Source: Fimbriimonadaceae bacterium (GTDB taxonomy: Bacteria > Armatimonadota > Fimbriimonadia > Fimbriimonadales > Fimbriimonadaceae). From it: DNA of 64,000 bases. Position numbers and translations under genes: made by a program. The notes under the pieces are model-generated. The model made no database searches and was not told the DNA's origin. It saw only the letters and a program-made list of their open reading frames with translations. Position 1 is the first letter of the stretch. The number at the start of each line of letters is the position of its first letter. This document shows, one piece after another, positions 26,317 to 35,396 of this stretch. The stretch spans positions 744,001 to 808,000 of the forward strand of contig JALHNM010000001.1 in assembly GCA_022843485.1 (NCBI GenBank). Reading direction: 5' to 3'.

Positions 26317-27825
26317 ATGATCGCCCAGGCCCAGACGGCGACCCTTAGCGGGATCGACGCGATCCCCGTCACGGTCGAGGTCGACATCCAGAACGGCGCC
26401 CCGAAGTTCGTCATGGTCGGCCTGCCGGACAAGGCGGTGCAAGAGAGCCAGGATCGGGTGCAGACCGCGATCCGCAACTCCGACCTAAGCTTCCCGTACA
26501 CCAAGATCGTCTGTAACCTGGCCCCGGGGGACGTGCGGAAGGAGGGGCCGTGGCTCGACCTCGCCATCGCAATGGCGATCCTGGCCGCGAGCGGGCAGGT
26601 GCCGATGGCGGGGCTGGACGGGTCGCTGTTCGCGGGCGAGCTGGGTCTGGACGGTGCGCTAAGGCCCATCGACGGGGCGGTGAACCTCGCGTTGCTCTGC
26701 CGGGCCAGGGGGGACAGCCGGCTCATCGTCCCCATCGCGAACGCGGCCGAGGCGGCTGTGACCCCGGAGGTCGAGGTGTACGGGGTGCGGTCGCTCATCG
26801 AGGCGGTCGAACTCTTGAACGGCTCGTTGACCGTCACTCCCTTCCGCCACGCCGACGCGGCCCCACCGCGCATCGAGTACGAGGTCGATTTCGCGGACGT
26901 CAAGGGCCAGACGCACGCGATCCGTGCCCTCGAGATCGCCGCCGCCGGTGGCCACAACGTGATCATGACGGGCCCGCCAGGCTCCGGCAAGACGATGTTG
27001 GCCCGGAGGCTGCCGACGATCTTGCCGCTGCTCACCCTGGACGAGGCCATCGAGGTGACTCGGGTCCACAGCTCGTCCGGGACTCGGAGCGGGCGCGAGG
27101 GGCTGGTTTGGGAGCGGCCGTTCCGCTCGCCGCACCACACGTCGAGCTACGCGGCGGTGGTGGGCGGGGGGAAGACGCCCCGGCCCGGGGAGGTGAGCCT
27201 CGGCCACCTCGGGGTTCTGTTCCTCGACGAGATGCCCGAGTTCGACCGCGACGTCCTGGAGGCCCTCCGCCAGCCGCTCGAGGACGGGGTCGTGACCGTC
27301 TCTCGGGTGACCGCGACCGTGGACTTCCCGGCCGAGTGCATGCTCGTGGGGGCGTTGAACCCCTGCCCGTGCGGCTTCAAGGGCTACCCAGAGGCGAAGT
27401 GTGTGGGGGCGGCCCTGTGCGACCGGTACCTGGCCAAGCTGAGCGGGCCCCTGCTCGACCGCGTCGATCTCCACTTGACCGTCCCCCGCCTCAAGCCCGA
27501 GGAACTGACGGGCAAGCCGACCGGCGAGCCCTCTGCCCGGATCCGCGAACGGGTGAGCAAGGCGCGCGACACGCAGCGGGCGCGGTTCGGCAAGGCCAAG
27601 GTCAACGCGAAGATGACCCCCCGGGAGGTCAAGGAGGGGGTGGCGATGGACGACGACTGCCGGGAGTTCATGAAGCTGGTGGCGGGGCGGTTGAACCTCT
27701 CCGCGCGGGTCTACGACCGGGTGCTCAAGGTTGGGCGCACGATCGCCGACCTCGCGGGGAGCCCGGAGGTCCGCCGCGAGCACCTGGCCGAGGCGGTCCA
27801 GTTTCGTGGTCAGGACGCGGGCTAG
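26317..27825 (+). CDS. YifB/ComM family Mg-chelatase-like AAA+ ATPase
   Basis: The 502-residue protein matches YifB/ComM across its length: N-terminal Lon-protease-like domain (VDIQNGAPKFVMVGLPDKAV), Walker A GPPGSGKT (219-226), Walker B in LFLDEMPEF, the FRSPHHTSSYAAVVGGG segment, and MLVGALNPCPCGFKG. ComM drives branch migration during natural transformation. No other competence gene is visible here. Confidence 0.92.
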   Translation: MIAQAQTATLSGIDAIPVTVEVDIQNGAPKFVMVGLPDKAVQESQDRVQTAIRNSDLSFPYTKIVCNLAPGDVRKEGPWLDLAIAMAILAASGQVPMAGLDGSLFAGELGLDGALRPIDGAVNLALLCRARGDSRLIVPIANAAEAAVTPEVEVYGVRSLIEAVELLNGSLTVTPFRHADAAPPRIEYEVDFADVKGQTHAIRALEIAAAGGHNVIMTGPPGSGKTMLARRLPTILPLLTLDEAIEVTRVHSSSGTRSGREGLVWERPFRSPHHTSSYAAVVGGGKTPRPGEVSLGHLGVLFLDEMPEFDRDVLEALRQPLEDGVVTVSRVTATVDFPAECMLVGALNPCPCGFKGYPEAKCVGAALCDRYLAKLSGPLLDRVDLHLTVPRLKPEELTGKPTGEPSARIRERVSKARDTQRARFGKAKVNAKMTPREVKEGVAMDDDCREFMKLVAGRLNLSARVYDRVLKVGRTIADLAGSPEVRREHLAEAVQFRGQDAG

Positions 27826-27919
27826 GCCGCCGACCGGCCCATGGCCGTCAGGAGGCCCCCCTATCCTATTCACGGGGGTTGGACGACGCCCCCTCGGGCG
27901 CTGCCCAGGAGACACCCAG

Positions 27920-28312
27920 ATGAACCCATCACAGATCCTCTCGATCCTCCTCCGCCTCGGGGGCGACCTCAGCGACGGCGGCAAGTGGCAGGCCTCGCAC
28001 CGCATCGACGGCGCCCAGACGGCCGAGCGGCCGAAAGTGACGTCGTTCCGGTGCGGGCTGCAGGACGGAAAGCCCTGGCTCGCCTTCGAGTTCACCGAGC
28101 CGGACGGCGCCCACACGCTCCGTGGCGAGGTCAACATCGGCGGCGGCGCGGAGACGATTAAGTACGACGGCCAGGACGTCGATGACGACGACGTGATCCT
28201 GTCCTACCGCCTCCGCGGGGCCCAGATCCGGGGCGTGGTCGAGTTCGAGTTCGTGTCCGGCGGCAAGACCCACCGGTACCGCTTCGACGCCACCGTGGCC
28301 CGGCTCGTCTGA
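27920..28312 (+). CDS. Conserved hypothetical small soluble protein
   Basis: The 130-residue product starts MNPSQILSILLRLGG, has no signal peptide, and is rich in beta-strand pattern (SFRCGLQDGKPWLAFEF, EVNIGGGAETIKYD, GVVEFEFVSGGKTHRYRF). It contains the acidic run DVDDDDV. I do not recognise a family. CAGGAGA upstream supports this start; the longer frame overlaps the YifB gene. Confidence 0.6.
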   Translation: MNPSQILSILLRLGGDLSDGGKWQASHRIDGAQTAERPKVTSFRCGLQDGKPWLAFEFTEPDGAHTLRGEVNIGGGAETIKYDGQDVDDDDVILSYRLRGAQIRGVVEFEFVSGGKTHRYRFDATVARLV

Positions 28313-28355
28313 CGCTCGGCGGGCTCGGGCCAGGGGCGGCCGACCCCTAGTTACC

Positions 28356-28555
28356 CATGCCGCCGCCCTCCGGGCGGTGGCATGCCCGTCCCGGGCATGG
28401 TTTCTCGGGCGTCCCGCCCGAGGGGAAGGCCGTGCCAGGGGCGTCCCCGGCCCCGGTTCCCGGGGCGGCTCGCCCCAACGTATGCTCCCTACCCTCGCCC
28501 TGGCCGCCGGAGCACGGCTCCGGGGTCCGGGGAGCGGGTCGCGGACCCGCGCTCC
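28356..28555. repeat. Array of short hairpins with 3-nt loops
   Basis: At least seven perfect or near-perfect hairpins are packed in 200 bp. Stems: 28356-28384 (13 bp, loop TCC), 28381-28399 (8 bp, TCC), 28404-28422 (8 bp, TCC), 28450-28466 (7 bp, TTC), 28462-28476 (6 bp, GCT), 28507-28523 (7 bp, ACG), 28531-28555 (GCG). Some share an arm with the next. It fills the gap between two same-strand genes. The function is unknown. Confidence 0.75.
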
Positions 28556-28596
28556 GGGTGGGCGTCGCCCTCGGGGGGTACGGGGCCCGGGCGGGG

Positions 28597-28602
28597 TACG
28601 CT
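28597..28602 (+). promoter_or_regulatory. TANNNT -10 box of a leaderless promoter (DUF4127 gene)
   Basis: TACGCT is followed by 6 nt and the ATG at 28609, the same geometry as at hutU, egtD and acnA. The G-run in the gap (CGGGGG) leaves a Shine-Dalgarno reading possible. Confidence 0.4.
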
Positions 28603-28608
28603 CGGGGG

Positions 28609-30414
28609 ATGCCGAAGGGCTGGCTCCCGTTGATCCTGACCGTCTGGAGCCTCACGCCCTCGCTCGCGGCCGACCTGAGGAATCGCGTCGCGCTCGACGA
28701 CCGGGCAGCCACGACCAAGGTCACGAAGACGACCGGGGCCTTGGCCGGTGTCTCGGCGGGAATGCCCCCGGCAGCGCCGCTGAACCGGTTCACCGGGCCC
28801 GACCTCCCGAAGCGCGTCCTGCTCGTGCCGCTCGACGACCGGCCCGCAACGACGCAGTTCACCCAAATGATCGGGGCGCTGGCCGGGGTCTCGGTGGAGA
28901 CGCCCCCGGCCGAGCTGCTCGGCCGGTTCACGCAGCCCGGTCGGCCGGAGGCGATCCTCGCCTGGGTGGAGCCGCGGATCCGAGAGTACGACGCGGTCGT
29001 CCTCAACTCGGACATGGTGGCCTACGGGGGTCTGATCGCGAGCCGGACCGACCGCACCTCGTACAGCCTGGCGATCAAGCGCCTGCGCACCTGGTGGCGC
29101 ATTCGCCGCGAGGCCCCGGACACCGAGGTCTACGCCTTCAGCACGCTCACCCGGTTGGCCCCCACCGCCACCCAGGCGAGCTCGGGCTGGCGGATGGACC
29201 TCGCCCGGTTCGTCGAGCTCCGCGAGCAGTACCGGACGGAGAAGACCCCGGAGCTCGAGAACCGGCTCGTCCGGCTCGCCCAGAAGATCCCGGCCGGGGA
29301 GCTGGGCCGCTACGACCGCATCCGGGACCGGAACCACCGCGTCCAGCGCGAACTGCTGCGGATGACCGCGGCCGGTGCCTTCGACGCGATGAGCCTGGGG
29401 CAAGACGACGCCCGGCCCATCGGGCCCCACGTGCCCGAGACCGCTCGGCTCAAGGCGATGGCCCGCAACCTGGGGATCACCGCCAAGGCCGCGTTCGTCG
29501 AAGGGATCGACCAGATCGGCAACCTGCTGCTGAGCCGGGCGCTGGCCGTCCACGCGGGGTGGCAGCCGGCGGTGCGGGTGGTCTACGCCGACGAGGCAGG
29601 GCGGCAGAAGGTGGCGTTCTACGAGTCCGACACCGTCGACAACAGCCTGCTCGACCAGATCACAGGGAGCGGCGCGCGGGTCGCCCGGCCGGGTGAGGCC
29701 TACGATTACTCGCTCTACGTGAACACCCCGGACCCCCGCGAGTACGCGCTCGACGCCTTTCTCACCTCGATGAAGAGCGAGGTCGACCAGGGGATGCCAG
29801 TGGCCGTGGCGGACGTGAACCTGGGAGGGAGCGGCACCGCCGACCCGAGGGTCTACGACGCCCTCACCGACCAGGGCCGCTCGTCCCGCGTCCTCGCCTA
29901 TGCGGGATGGAACACCGCGGGCAACACGATGGGCACGACCATTCCGGCCGCGAACGTGTACCTGCTCGCCCGGCGGCAGGGCGTCGACCCGGTGCAGCGC
30001 GAAGTCGCCCTGCGGACGTTCATCCTCCACCGGCTCGTCAACGACTTCGAGTACCACCGCTTCGTGCGCCCCCTGGCCTACGGGCTCATCGACCGCACGC
30101 CTGGCGCCAGCCGCGAAGAGACGACCGGCCCGGCCTTCGCGAAGGTGGACGACCTCGTCCGCACCGACCTCGGCGAGCGGCTGGAGCGGCGGTTCCGCGA
30201 GCAGCTCCTGGGCACCAAGTTCTTCGCCGGCCCCCGGCAGTACGAGGTCACGGCGCTGCGCGACGTCGATATCCGATTGCCTTGGCCCCGAGCGTACGAG
30301 GTGAAGCTGGACTTCCGAATCGACGTCTCCCCGGTCGCGCCCGCTGCACAGGCCCCTGCACCCGGCGCCGGTGGTGGAACGTCTGGTAGACAGATGGAGA
30401 CTCCTGGCCGATGA
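28609..30414 (+). CDS. DUF4127 family protein with duplicated N-terminal segment
   Basis: The 601-residue protein has a signal peptide (LPLILTVWSLTPSLAAD) and DUF4127 landmarks: RVLLVPLDDRPATTQF, VVLNSDMVAYGGLIASR, QDDARPIGPH, VVYADEAGRQK, and YAGWNTAGNTMGTTIPAA. The family is of unknown activity. Codons 22-64 (28672-28800) are an in-frame tandem copy of the next 46 codons (28801-28938) lacking three residues and the RP of DDRPATT. The ATG is chosen because the longer upstream frame runs through the hairpin array. It overlaps ruvA (ATGA). Confidence 0.8.
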   Translation: MPKGWLPLILTVWSLTPSLAADLRNRVALDDRAATTKVTKTTGALAGVSAGMPPAAPLNRFTGPDLPKRVLLVPLDDRPATTQFTQMIGALAGVSVETPPAELLGRFTQPGRPEAILAWVEPRIREYDAVVLNSDMVAYGGLIASRTDRTSYSLAIKRLRTWWRIRREAPDTEVYAFSTLTRLAPTATQASSGWRMDLARFVELREQYRTEKTPELENRLVRLAQKIPAGELGRYDRIRDRNHRVQRELLRMTAAGAFDAMSLGQDDARPIGPHVPETARLKAMARNLGITAKAAFVEGIDQIGNLLLSRALAVHAGWQPAVRVVYADEAGRQKVAFYESDTVDNSLLDQITGSGARVARPGEAYDYSLYVNTPDPREYALDAFLTSMKSEVDQGMPVAVADVNLGGSGTADPRVYDALTDQGRSSRVLAYAGWNTAGNTMGTTIPAANVYLLARRQGVDPVQREVALRTFILHRLVNDFEYHRFVRPLAYGLIDRTPGASREETTGPAFAKVDDLVRTDLGERLERRFREQLLGTKFFAGPRQYEVTALRDVDIRLPWPRAYEVKLDFRIDVSPVAPAAQAPAPGAGGGTSGRQMETPGR

Positions 30415-31004
30415 TCGCCCGCCTGTCGGGCCCGGTGTTGGAGACGGCCGATGGGCGGCTGGTCGTCGAGTGCGGCGGGGTGGGTTACGAGGTCAACGTG
30501 CCTGCGTCGGTGGCGCTCGCCTTTCGCGAAGGCGATCTGGCCCTGCTCTGGGTGCGCCAGGTGGTGCGCGAGGACGACGTCGCGCTCTATGGGTTCCTCG
30601 ACGCGGATCAGCGGCGGGTGTTCGACCTGCTGCGGGAGGTCAAGGGGTGCGGGCCGAAGACCTCGCTCGGGGTGTTGAGCGATCTGGGGGCGGACGGCGC
30701 GGCGGCCGCGATCGTGACCCAAGACGCCCGGGCGCTGACCAGGGTGAGCGGGATCGGGCCGCGACTCGCCGAGCGCATCCTCCTGGAGCTCAAGGACAAG
30801 ATCGGCGAGGTGGACCTGGAGCGTCGGGTGCGGGCCGCGACTCGGGTCGCCGTCGTCGCCGTGCCCGAGGACGAGCTCGTCGACGCCCTGCTTGCGCTCG
30901 GGTACCGCCGACCCGAGGCGGAAGCGGCCGCCGCCTCCGCCCGTGACGCCCACTCCGAGGTCGAAGACCAGCTGAGGGCCGCCCTCCGGAGCCTGCGCCG
31001 ATGA
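30411..31004 (+). CDS. ruvA: Holliday junction branch migration protein RuvA
   Basis: The 197-residue protein starts [20 protein letters not shown], has the N-terminal OB fold with [10 protein letters not shown], the paired helix-hairpin-helix motifs ([38 protein letters not shown]) and a C-terminal RuvB-binding helix bundle. The tetramer holds the four-way junction for RuvB. Its ends overlap DUF4127 and ruvB by 4 bp each. Confidence 0.95.
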   Translation: MIARLSGPVLETADGRLVVECGGVGYEVNVPASVALAFREGDLALLWVRQVVREDDVALYGFLDADQRRVFDLLREVKGCGPKTSLGVLSDLGADGAAAAIVTQDARALTRVSGIGPRLAERILLELKDKIGEVDLERRVRAATRVAVVAVPEDELVDALLALGYRRPEAEAAAASARDAHSEVEDQLRAALRSLRR

Positions 31005-32044
31005 GCCGCAACGAGGCTCTCGACCCCGCCGGCCGACGCGACGAGCGCCTGGTCGAGCTCTCGCTCCGCCCGCGCAGGCTGGCCGAGTTCATCGGGCAGG
31101 AGACGATCAAGGGGAACCTGTCCGTCTTCCTCCAGGCGGCCCGGGAGCGCGACGAACCGCTCGACCACCTGTTGCTCTATGGCCCGCCGGGGCTCGGCAA
31201 GACGACCTTGGCCCAGATCGTAGCGAACGAGATGGGGGCGCCTCTCCACGTCACGAGCGGCCCCGCGATCGAGCGCCCCGGCGACCTCGTGGGCATCCTC
31301 ACGAACCTCGACCCGGGGAGCGTGCTCTTCGTGGACGAGATCCACCGCTTGGCCCGCCCGGTCGAGGAGATCCTCTACCCGGCAATGGAGGACCGCAAGG
31401 TGGACGTGATGATCGGGAAAGGCCCCGCCGCCCGGTCGATCCGCCTCGAGGTGCCCGCGTTCACGGTCGTGGGGGCGACCACGAGGCAGGGGCTGCTGTC
31501 CGGGCCGCTGCGCGACCGGTTCGGGATCGTCATGAGCTTCACGTTCTACGACGAGCGGGCCCTGTTCGAGATCGTGACGCGGTCGGCGGACATCCTCGGG
31601 TTCCAGATCGATGCCGAGGGGGCAGAGGAGATCGCCCGTCGGTCCCGCGGGACGCCCCGCATCGCGAACCGCATCCTGCGCCGGGTGCGCGACTTTGCCC
31701 AGGTCGACGGGCGGGTCACGATCGACCGCGGGGCCGCCCGGCGGGCCCTCGCCGCGCTCGAGATCGACGACCTCGGGCTCGACCGCATCGACCGGGCGAT
31801 CCTTGAGGCCATCGTGCGCCGGTTCCAGGGGGGTCCGGTCGGGCTCGAGACCCTCGCCGCCACGACCGGCGAAGACGCGGGGACCCTGGAGGACGTCTAC
31901 GAGCCGTACCTCATGCAAAGGGGCCTCCTCCACCGCACCCCGCGTGGCCGGTGCGCCACGCCAGACGCCTACCGCCACCTCGGCGAGACCCCACCCACCC
32001 CCACCCGCGAGAACCCGGGCGAACAGGACGGACTGGGTCTCTAG
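31001..32044 (+). CDS. ruvB: Holliday junction DNA helicase RuvB
   Basis: The 347-residue AAA+ motor has [19 protein letters not shown], Walker A GPPGLGKT (61-68), Walker B in [26 protein letters not shown] and the C-terminal winged helix ([18 protein letters not shown]). It drives branch migration on RuvA-bound junctions. It is translationally coupled to ruvA by an ATGA overlap. Confidence 0.96.
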   Translation: MSRNEALDPAGRRDERLVELSLRPRRLAEFIGQETIKGNLSVFLQAARERDEPLDHLLLYGPPGLGKTTLAQIVANEMGAPLHVTSGPAIERPGDLVGILTNLDPGSVLFVDEIHRLARPVEEILYPAMEDRKVDVMIGKGPAARSIRLEVPAFTVVGATTRQGLLSGPLRDRFGIVMSFTFYDERALFEIVTRSADILGFQIDAEGAEEIARRSRGTPRIANRILRRVRDFAQVDGRVTIDRGAARRALAALEIDDLGLDRIDRAILEAIVRRFQGGPVGLETLAATTGEDAGTLEDVYEPYLMQRGLLHRTPRGRCATPDAYRHLGETPPTPTRENPGEQDGLGL

Positions 32045-32138
32045 CGCCAGTCGGTGAGCCGCACCCCGGGGATTGCCTTGCCGCCAAAGGAGGTCGGTCC
32101 CTGATTGGCTGGGCGAATTGTCCCAACGCCGCGACCCC

Positions 32139-33446
32139 CTAGCCGCCCTGGGTGGGCCAGGCGGCGTGGAAGGTGGTGCCCTTGCCTTCGTTGCGCACGG
32201 CCCGGATCTGGCCACCGCGGCCTTCAACGAGGCGCTTGCACATGGCGAGCCCGATGCCGAACCCGCCGAGCTCGCGGCTGCGGCCCGGGTCGGTGCGGTA
32301 GAAGCGGTCGAACACCCGCTCCTCGAGGCCCTCGGGCACCCCGGGCCCCTCGTCGGAGACGGTCAGCCTCGCCCAGTCGCCGTCGGGCCCGAAACGGAGG
32401 CCCACGGTCGACCCGGCGGGCGCGTGGCGGAGGGCGTTACTGAGGAGGTTGTCGGCGACCCGGTCGAGTTCGAGCGGCAGGGCGAGCAGGGCGGCCGACT
32501 CCACATCCGCGGCGAGCTCGACGCCCTTGTCCCTATAGAGCGACCACCACCGGTCGAGCGCGGCCGAGACGACGGGGGCGCCGTCGAACGGCTCGGCCTC
32601 CATCACGGGCGACTGGTGGCTCATGAGCAGGGTCTCGACGAGGTCGCTCAGGCGTCGGCTCTCGGCGAGGAGTTGCCGCAGGAGGGCCTCGTACTCCTCG
32701 GTCCGACGGGGGCGCAAAAGGGCGGTCTCGAGTTTGCCGCGGAGGATCGTCAAGGGTGTTCGCAGCTCGTGGGCGGCGTCGCCGATGAACCGCTCGTGGG
32801 CGACCACCCCGTGCTCGATGCGTTCGAGGAAGGCGTTGAGGGCCCGGGCGAGCTGGCCGAACTCCGGGTCGTCGGGCACAGCGAGTCGTGCCTGACCCGG
32901 TGCGCCGCTGAGCCGCCCCGCCTCTGTCGTCATATCGATGAGCGGCTGGAACGTGCGGCTCACGGTCACCCACCCCACCGCGCCGCCGAGGAGCGTCAGC
33001 GGGATCCAGACGAGGGCGAGCAGGAGCGTCAGCCCCTGCGCCTGCTCCCGGGCGACCTTCCGGTTCACGGCGACGACGATCCTCCCTTCGGCGAAGTCCT
33101 CGCTCAGGTAGCGGACTCCGACGTACTCCTCCCCCCGCGACTCGAGGGTTCCCCGGCCGACGGCGTGGGGTACGGCGAACGGCCCGGCCTGACCCAGCTT
33201 CCGCCCTTCCTTGTCGAAGAAGCCGATGGCCGCCGCCCTCCGGCCGCGGATGACCTCCTGCATCGCCTCTTCGGGCGACCGCTTCTGGACCTCCGCCCGG
33301 TAGTCGGCCAGGATCTCGCCGATCTGGGCGTCCGTCGTTCGCTCTTCCAGCCGGACGTAGGCCACGACGACGGAGGTGAAGGTGGCGGCGAGCACCAGCC
33401 CCACGACCGCCGAGACGAGGAGGGTCAGCCTAAGTTTGTGGCTCAC
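32139..33446 (-). CDS. Sensor histidine kinase
   Basis: The 435-residue protein has a transmembrane helix near residues 8-30, an extracytoplasmic sensor region to about 137, a second helix (140-163), a HAMP-type linker, a HisKA domain with the phosphoacceptor in GDAAHELRTPLT (H226), and a HATPase domain (NLLSNALRHAP, DEGPGVPEGL, GFGIGLAMCKRLVE). It overlaps the response regulator by 17 bp. The signal is unknown. Confidence 0.92.
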   Translation of the reverse strand: MSHKLRLTLLVSAVVGLVLAATFTSVVVAYVRLEERTTDAQIGEILADYRAEVQKRSPEEAMQEVIRGRRAAAIGFFDKEGRKLGQAGPFAVPHAVGRGTLESRGEEYVGVRYLSEDFAEGRIVVAVNRKVAREQAQGLTLLLALVWIPLTLLGGAVGWVTVSRTFQPLIDMTTEAGRLSGAPGQARLAVPDDPEFGQLARALNAFLERIEHGVVAHERFIGDAAHELRTPLTILRGKLETALLRPRRTEEYEALLRQLLAESRRLSDLVETLLMSHQSPVMEAEPFDGAPVVSAALDRWWSLYRDKGVELAADVESAALLALPLELDRVADNLLSNALRHAPAGSTVGLRFGPDGDWARLTVSDEGPGVPEGLEERVFDRFYRTDPGRSRELGGFGIGLAMCKRLVEGRGGQIRAVRNEGKGTTFHAAWPTQGG

Positions 33447-34125
33447 CGGCCTCGCCCTCCCCGTCGGCGAGCCGGTAGCCGACGCCGCGCTCGGTGTGGA
33501 GGAGGCGGGGTCGCCCCGGTCGCTCGAGCTTGATCCGCAGGTAGTTCATGTAGACCGGCACGACGTTCGAAGTCTTGTCGTCGGGGTCGTCCCATACGTG
33601 CTCCATGATCTCGGCCCGGGTCACGACCTTGCCCTTGTGCTTCATGAGGTACTCGAGCAGTTCGTACTCACGGGGGGAGAGGTCGACCTTGCGCCCGGCC
33701 CGTGTGACCCGGTGGGTGACGGGGTCGAGCTCGAGGTCGCCGGCGGTCAGCTTGAGGCCTTCCGCCCCGGACCGGCGCAGCAACGACCGGACTCGGGCGA
33801 GGAACTCTTGGAGCTCGAACGGCTTGGCCAGGTAATCGTCCGCCCCGGCGTCGAGGCCGCGCACCCGGTCTTCGAGCGAGCCACGGGCGGTGAGCATGAG
33901 GATGGGCGTGCGGACGTCGGCCGCCCGGGCGTCGGCGAGCACCTTCAGGCCGTCGATGTCCGGCAGCATCCCGTCGAGCACGGCGAGGTCGTAGGTGTGC
34001 GTCAGCAACTCGGTCAGGCCCGAAGCACCGGTCACGACCAGTCGAGGTTGATAATCGCACTCGGCGAGGGCCTCGGCCAAGAACTCGGCCACCATCGGCT
34101 CGTCTTCGACGATCAGGATCTTCAC
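33430..34125 (-). CDS. OmpR/PhoB-family response regulator
   Basis: The 231-residue protein has a receiver domain with the acidic pair in IVEDEPMVAE, phosphorylatable D51 (LAVLDGMLPD), and K101 in DDYLAKPF. The C-terminal winged helix shows LSPREYELLEYLMKHKGKVV and VVPVYMNYLRIKLER with HTERGVGYRL. It is the partner of the overlapping histidine kinase gene downstream. Confidence 0.94.
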   Translation of the reverse strand: MKILIVEDEPMVAEFLAEALAECDYQPRLVVTGASGLTELLTHTYDLAVLDGMLPDIDGLKVLADARAADVRTPILMLTARGSLEDRVRGLDAGADDYLAKPFELQEFLARVRSLLRRSGAEGLKLTAGDLELDPVTHRVTRAGRKVDLSPREYELLEYLMKHKGKVVTRAEIMEHVWDDPDDKTSNVVPVYMNYLRIKLERPGRPRLLHTERGVGYRLADGEGEAGEPQT

Positions 34126-34237
34126 GTGTGTGGCGAAGTTTAGACCAGTCGAACGCGATAGACGTTCGGCCGATGGTTACGGGGTCTTGTAGCCGTTCTC
34201 CACGCCGGCCCCCACCGGGATACACTCACTGCCTCCA

Positions 34238-35152
34238 ATGAAGCCGATCACCGGGACGTTCCTCGACGAGATCACGCACGACATTCCGAGCCAGAACTGG
34301 GGGCGGCAGGAGTGGCGGCGGGAGTTCGAGCTGTACCGGCGGATCGGGGTCGACACGCTCGTGCTCATCCGTAGCGGGTACCAGGACCGGTGCGTGTTCC
34401 CGGCGCGGTCGGTGCCGGGGCTGTTGCCGGTCTACGAGGACTTGGGACGGCTCTTCCTGGACCTCGCGGAGGAGTTCGGCCTGGGGCTCTGGTGGGGCAC
34501 GTTCGACTCGGGCACGTACTGGCTGCGGGACTCGTGGTGGCGTGAGGTCGAGCTCAACAAACCGTTCATCGACGAGGTCGTGGAGCGGTACGGGTCTTCA
34601 CCCGCGTTCAAGGGGTGGTACCTGTGCCACGAGACGGGGAGCCACTCCCACCACGTGGCCCGGCTCTTTCGCGAGATCGGCGGCCACTGCCGGGCCGCGC
34701 TCGACCGGCCTGTGTTGATCTCGCCGTACCCGATGGGGACGAAGCAGTTCGCGGCGGGGGCGGCGTTCAGCTTGGCCGAGACGTTCGAGCACTGGGACCG
34801 GATCTTCGCCGAGGCGGGGGGGGCGTTCGACGTGTGTGCGTTCCAGGACGGGCAGATCCAGTACCGGGAGTTGCCGGAGTTCCACGCGGGGATGCGGGAG
34901 CTGGCCGACCATTACGGGTTCGCGCTTTGGGCGAACGTGGAGTCCTTCGACCGGGACATGCCCATCAAGTTCCCCCCGGCGGACTGGCGGTACTTGCGGC
35001 TCAAGATGGAGCGGGCCTCGCTCGTGGCCGAGAAGCTCGTTACGTTCGAGTTCGCCCACTTCCTTTCGCCGCACTCCTGCTACCCGGCGGCGCACAACCT
35101 GTTCCGGCGGTACTGCGAGGCCTTGTGCTTGGACCCGGAGGCTCTGGCCTAA
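34238..35152 (+). CDS. DUF4434-like TIM-barrel protein (putative glycosidase relative)
   Basis: The 304-residue protein starts GTFLDEITHDIPSQNW and has IGVDTLVLIRSGYQ, LGLWWGTFDSG, FKGWYLCHETGSHSHH, VCAFQDGQIQYRELPEF and LWANVESFDRD, the pattern of DUF4434 domains in the glycoside-hydrolase-like barrel clan. No signal peptide is present, so a cytosolic role is likely. The substrate is unknown. Confidence 0.75.
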   Translation: MKPITGTFLDEITHDIPSQNWGRQEWRREFELYRRIGVDTLVLIRSGYQDRCVFPARSVPGLLPVYEDLGRLFLDLAEEFGLGLWWGTFDSGTYWLRDSWWREVELNKPFIDEVVERYGSSPAFKGWYLCHETGSHSHHVARLFREIGGHCRAALDRPVLISPYPMGTKQFAAGAAFSLAETFEHWDRIFAEAGGAFDVCAFQDGQIQYRELPEFHAGMRELADHYGFALWANVESFDRDMPIKFPPADWRYLRLKMERASLVAEKLVTFEFAHFLSPHSCYPAAHNLFRRYCEALCLDPEALA

Positions 35153-35155
35153 CCC

Positions 35156-35178
35156 GGCGCTCCGGCTCCGGAGGCGCC
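35156..35178 (+). terminator. Hairpin downstream of the DUF4434-like gene
   Basis: GGCGCTCCGG pairs with CCGGAGGCGCC (one bulge) four bases after the stop codon. There is no T-run, so it may be a 3'-end stabiliser rather than an intrinsic terminator. Confidence 0.4.
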
Positions 35179-35238
35179 CCTCCCAGGCCCCGAAATCCAG
35201 TAGACACGCGACGGGCTTTTGAGGGGGTGCGTAGCAGG

Positions 35239-35290
35239 GTGTTACCACCGATGTACCACGCTGTCACCACGCTGTCACCACGGATGGCAC
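35239..35290 (+). repeat. Short iteron-like tandem repeats upstream of acnA
   Basis: Five consecutive units of 9-11 nt share a G-TGT-ACCAC pattern; two adjacent units are identical (GCTGTCACCAC at 35260-35270 and 35271-35281). They lie about 110-160 nt before the aconitase start and contain no gene. They could be binding sites or a small satellite. Confidence 0.5.
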
Positions 35291-35384
35291 GTGTTAGGTT
35301 CAAAAACCTCGAGTGACCCGCCGAGGTACGTCTACCTAGTTTGGACGGATACCGGGCGTCACCGGGGCTTGTGCCCGGGCCGGG

Positions 35385-35390
35385 TACCTT
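35385..35390 (+). promoter_or_regulatory. TANNNT -10 box of a leaderless promoter (acnA)
   Basis: TACCTT is followed by 6 nt (CTGGGT) and the acnA ATG, with no ribosome binding site in the gap. Confidence 0.5.
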
Positions 35391-35396
35391 CTGGGT

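Noticed and set aside
28357-28608. N-terminal extension of the DUF4127 protein through the hairpin array
   Set aside because: It would place about 84 Gly/Pro/Arg-rich residues before a good signal peptide; the ATG at 28609 has a promoter-like box and signal sequence.
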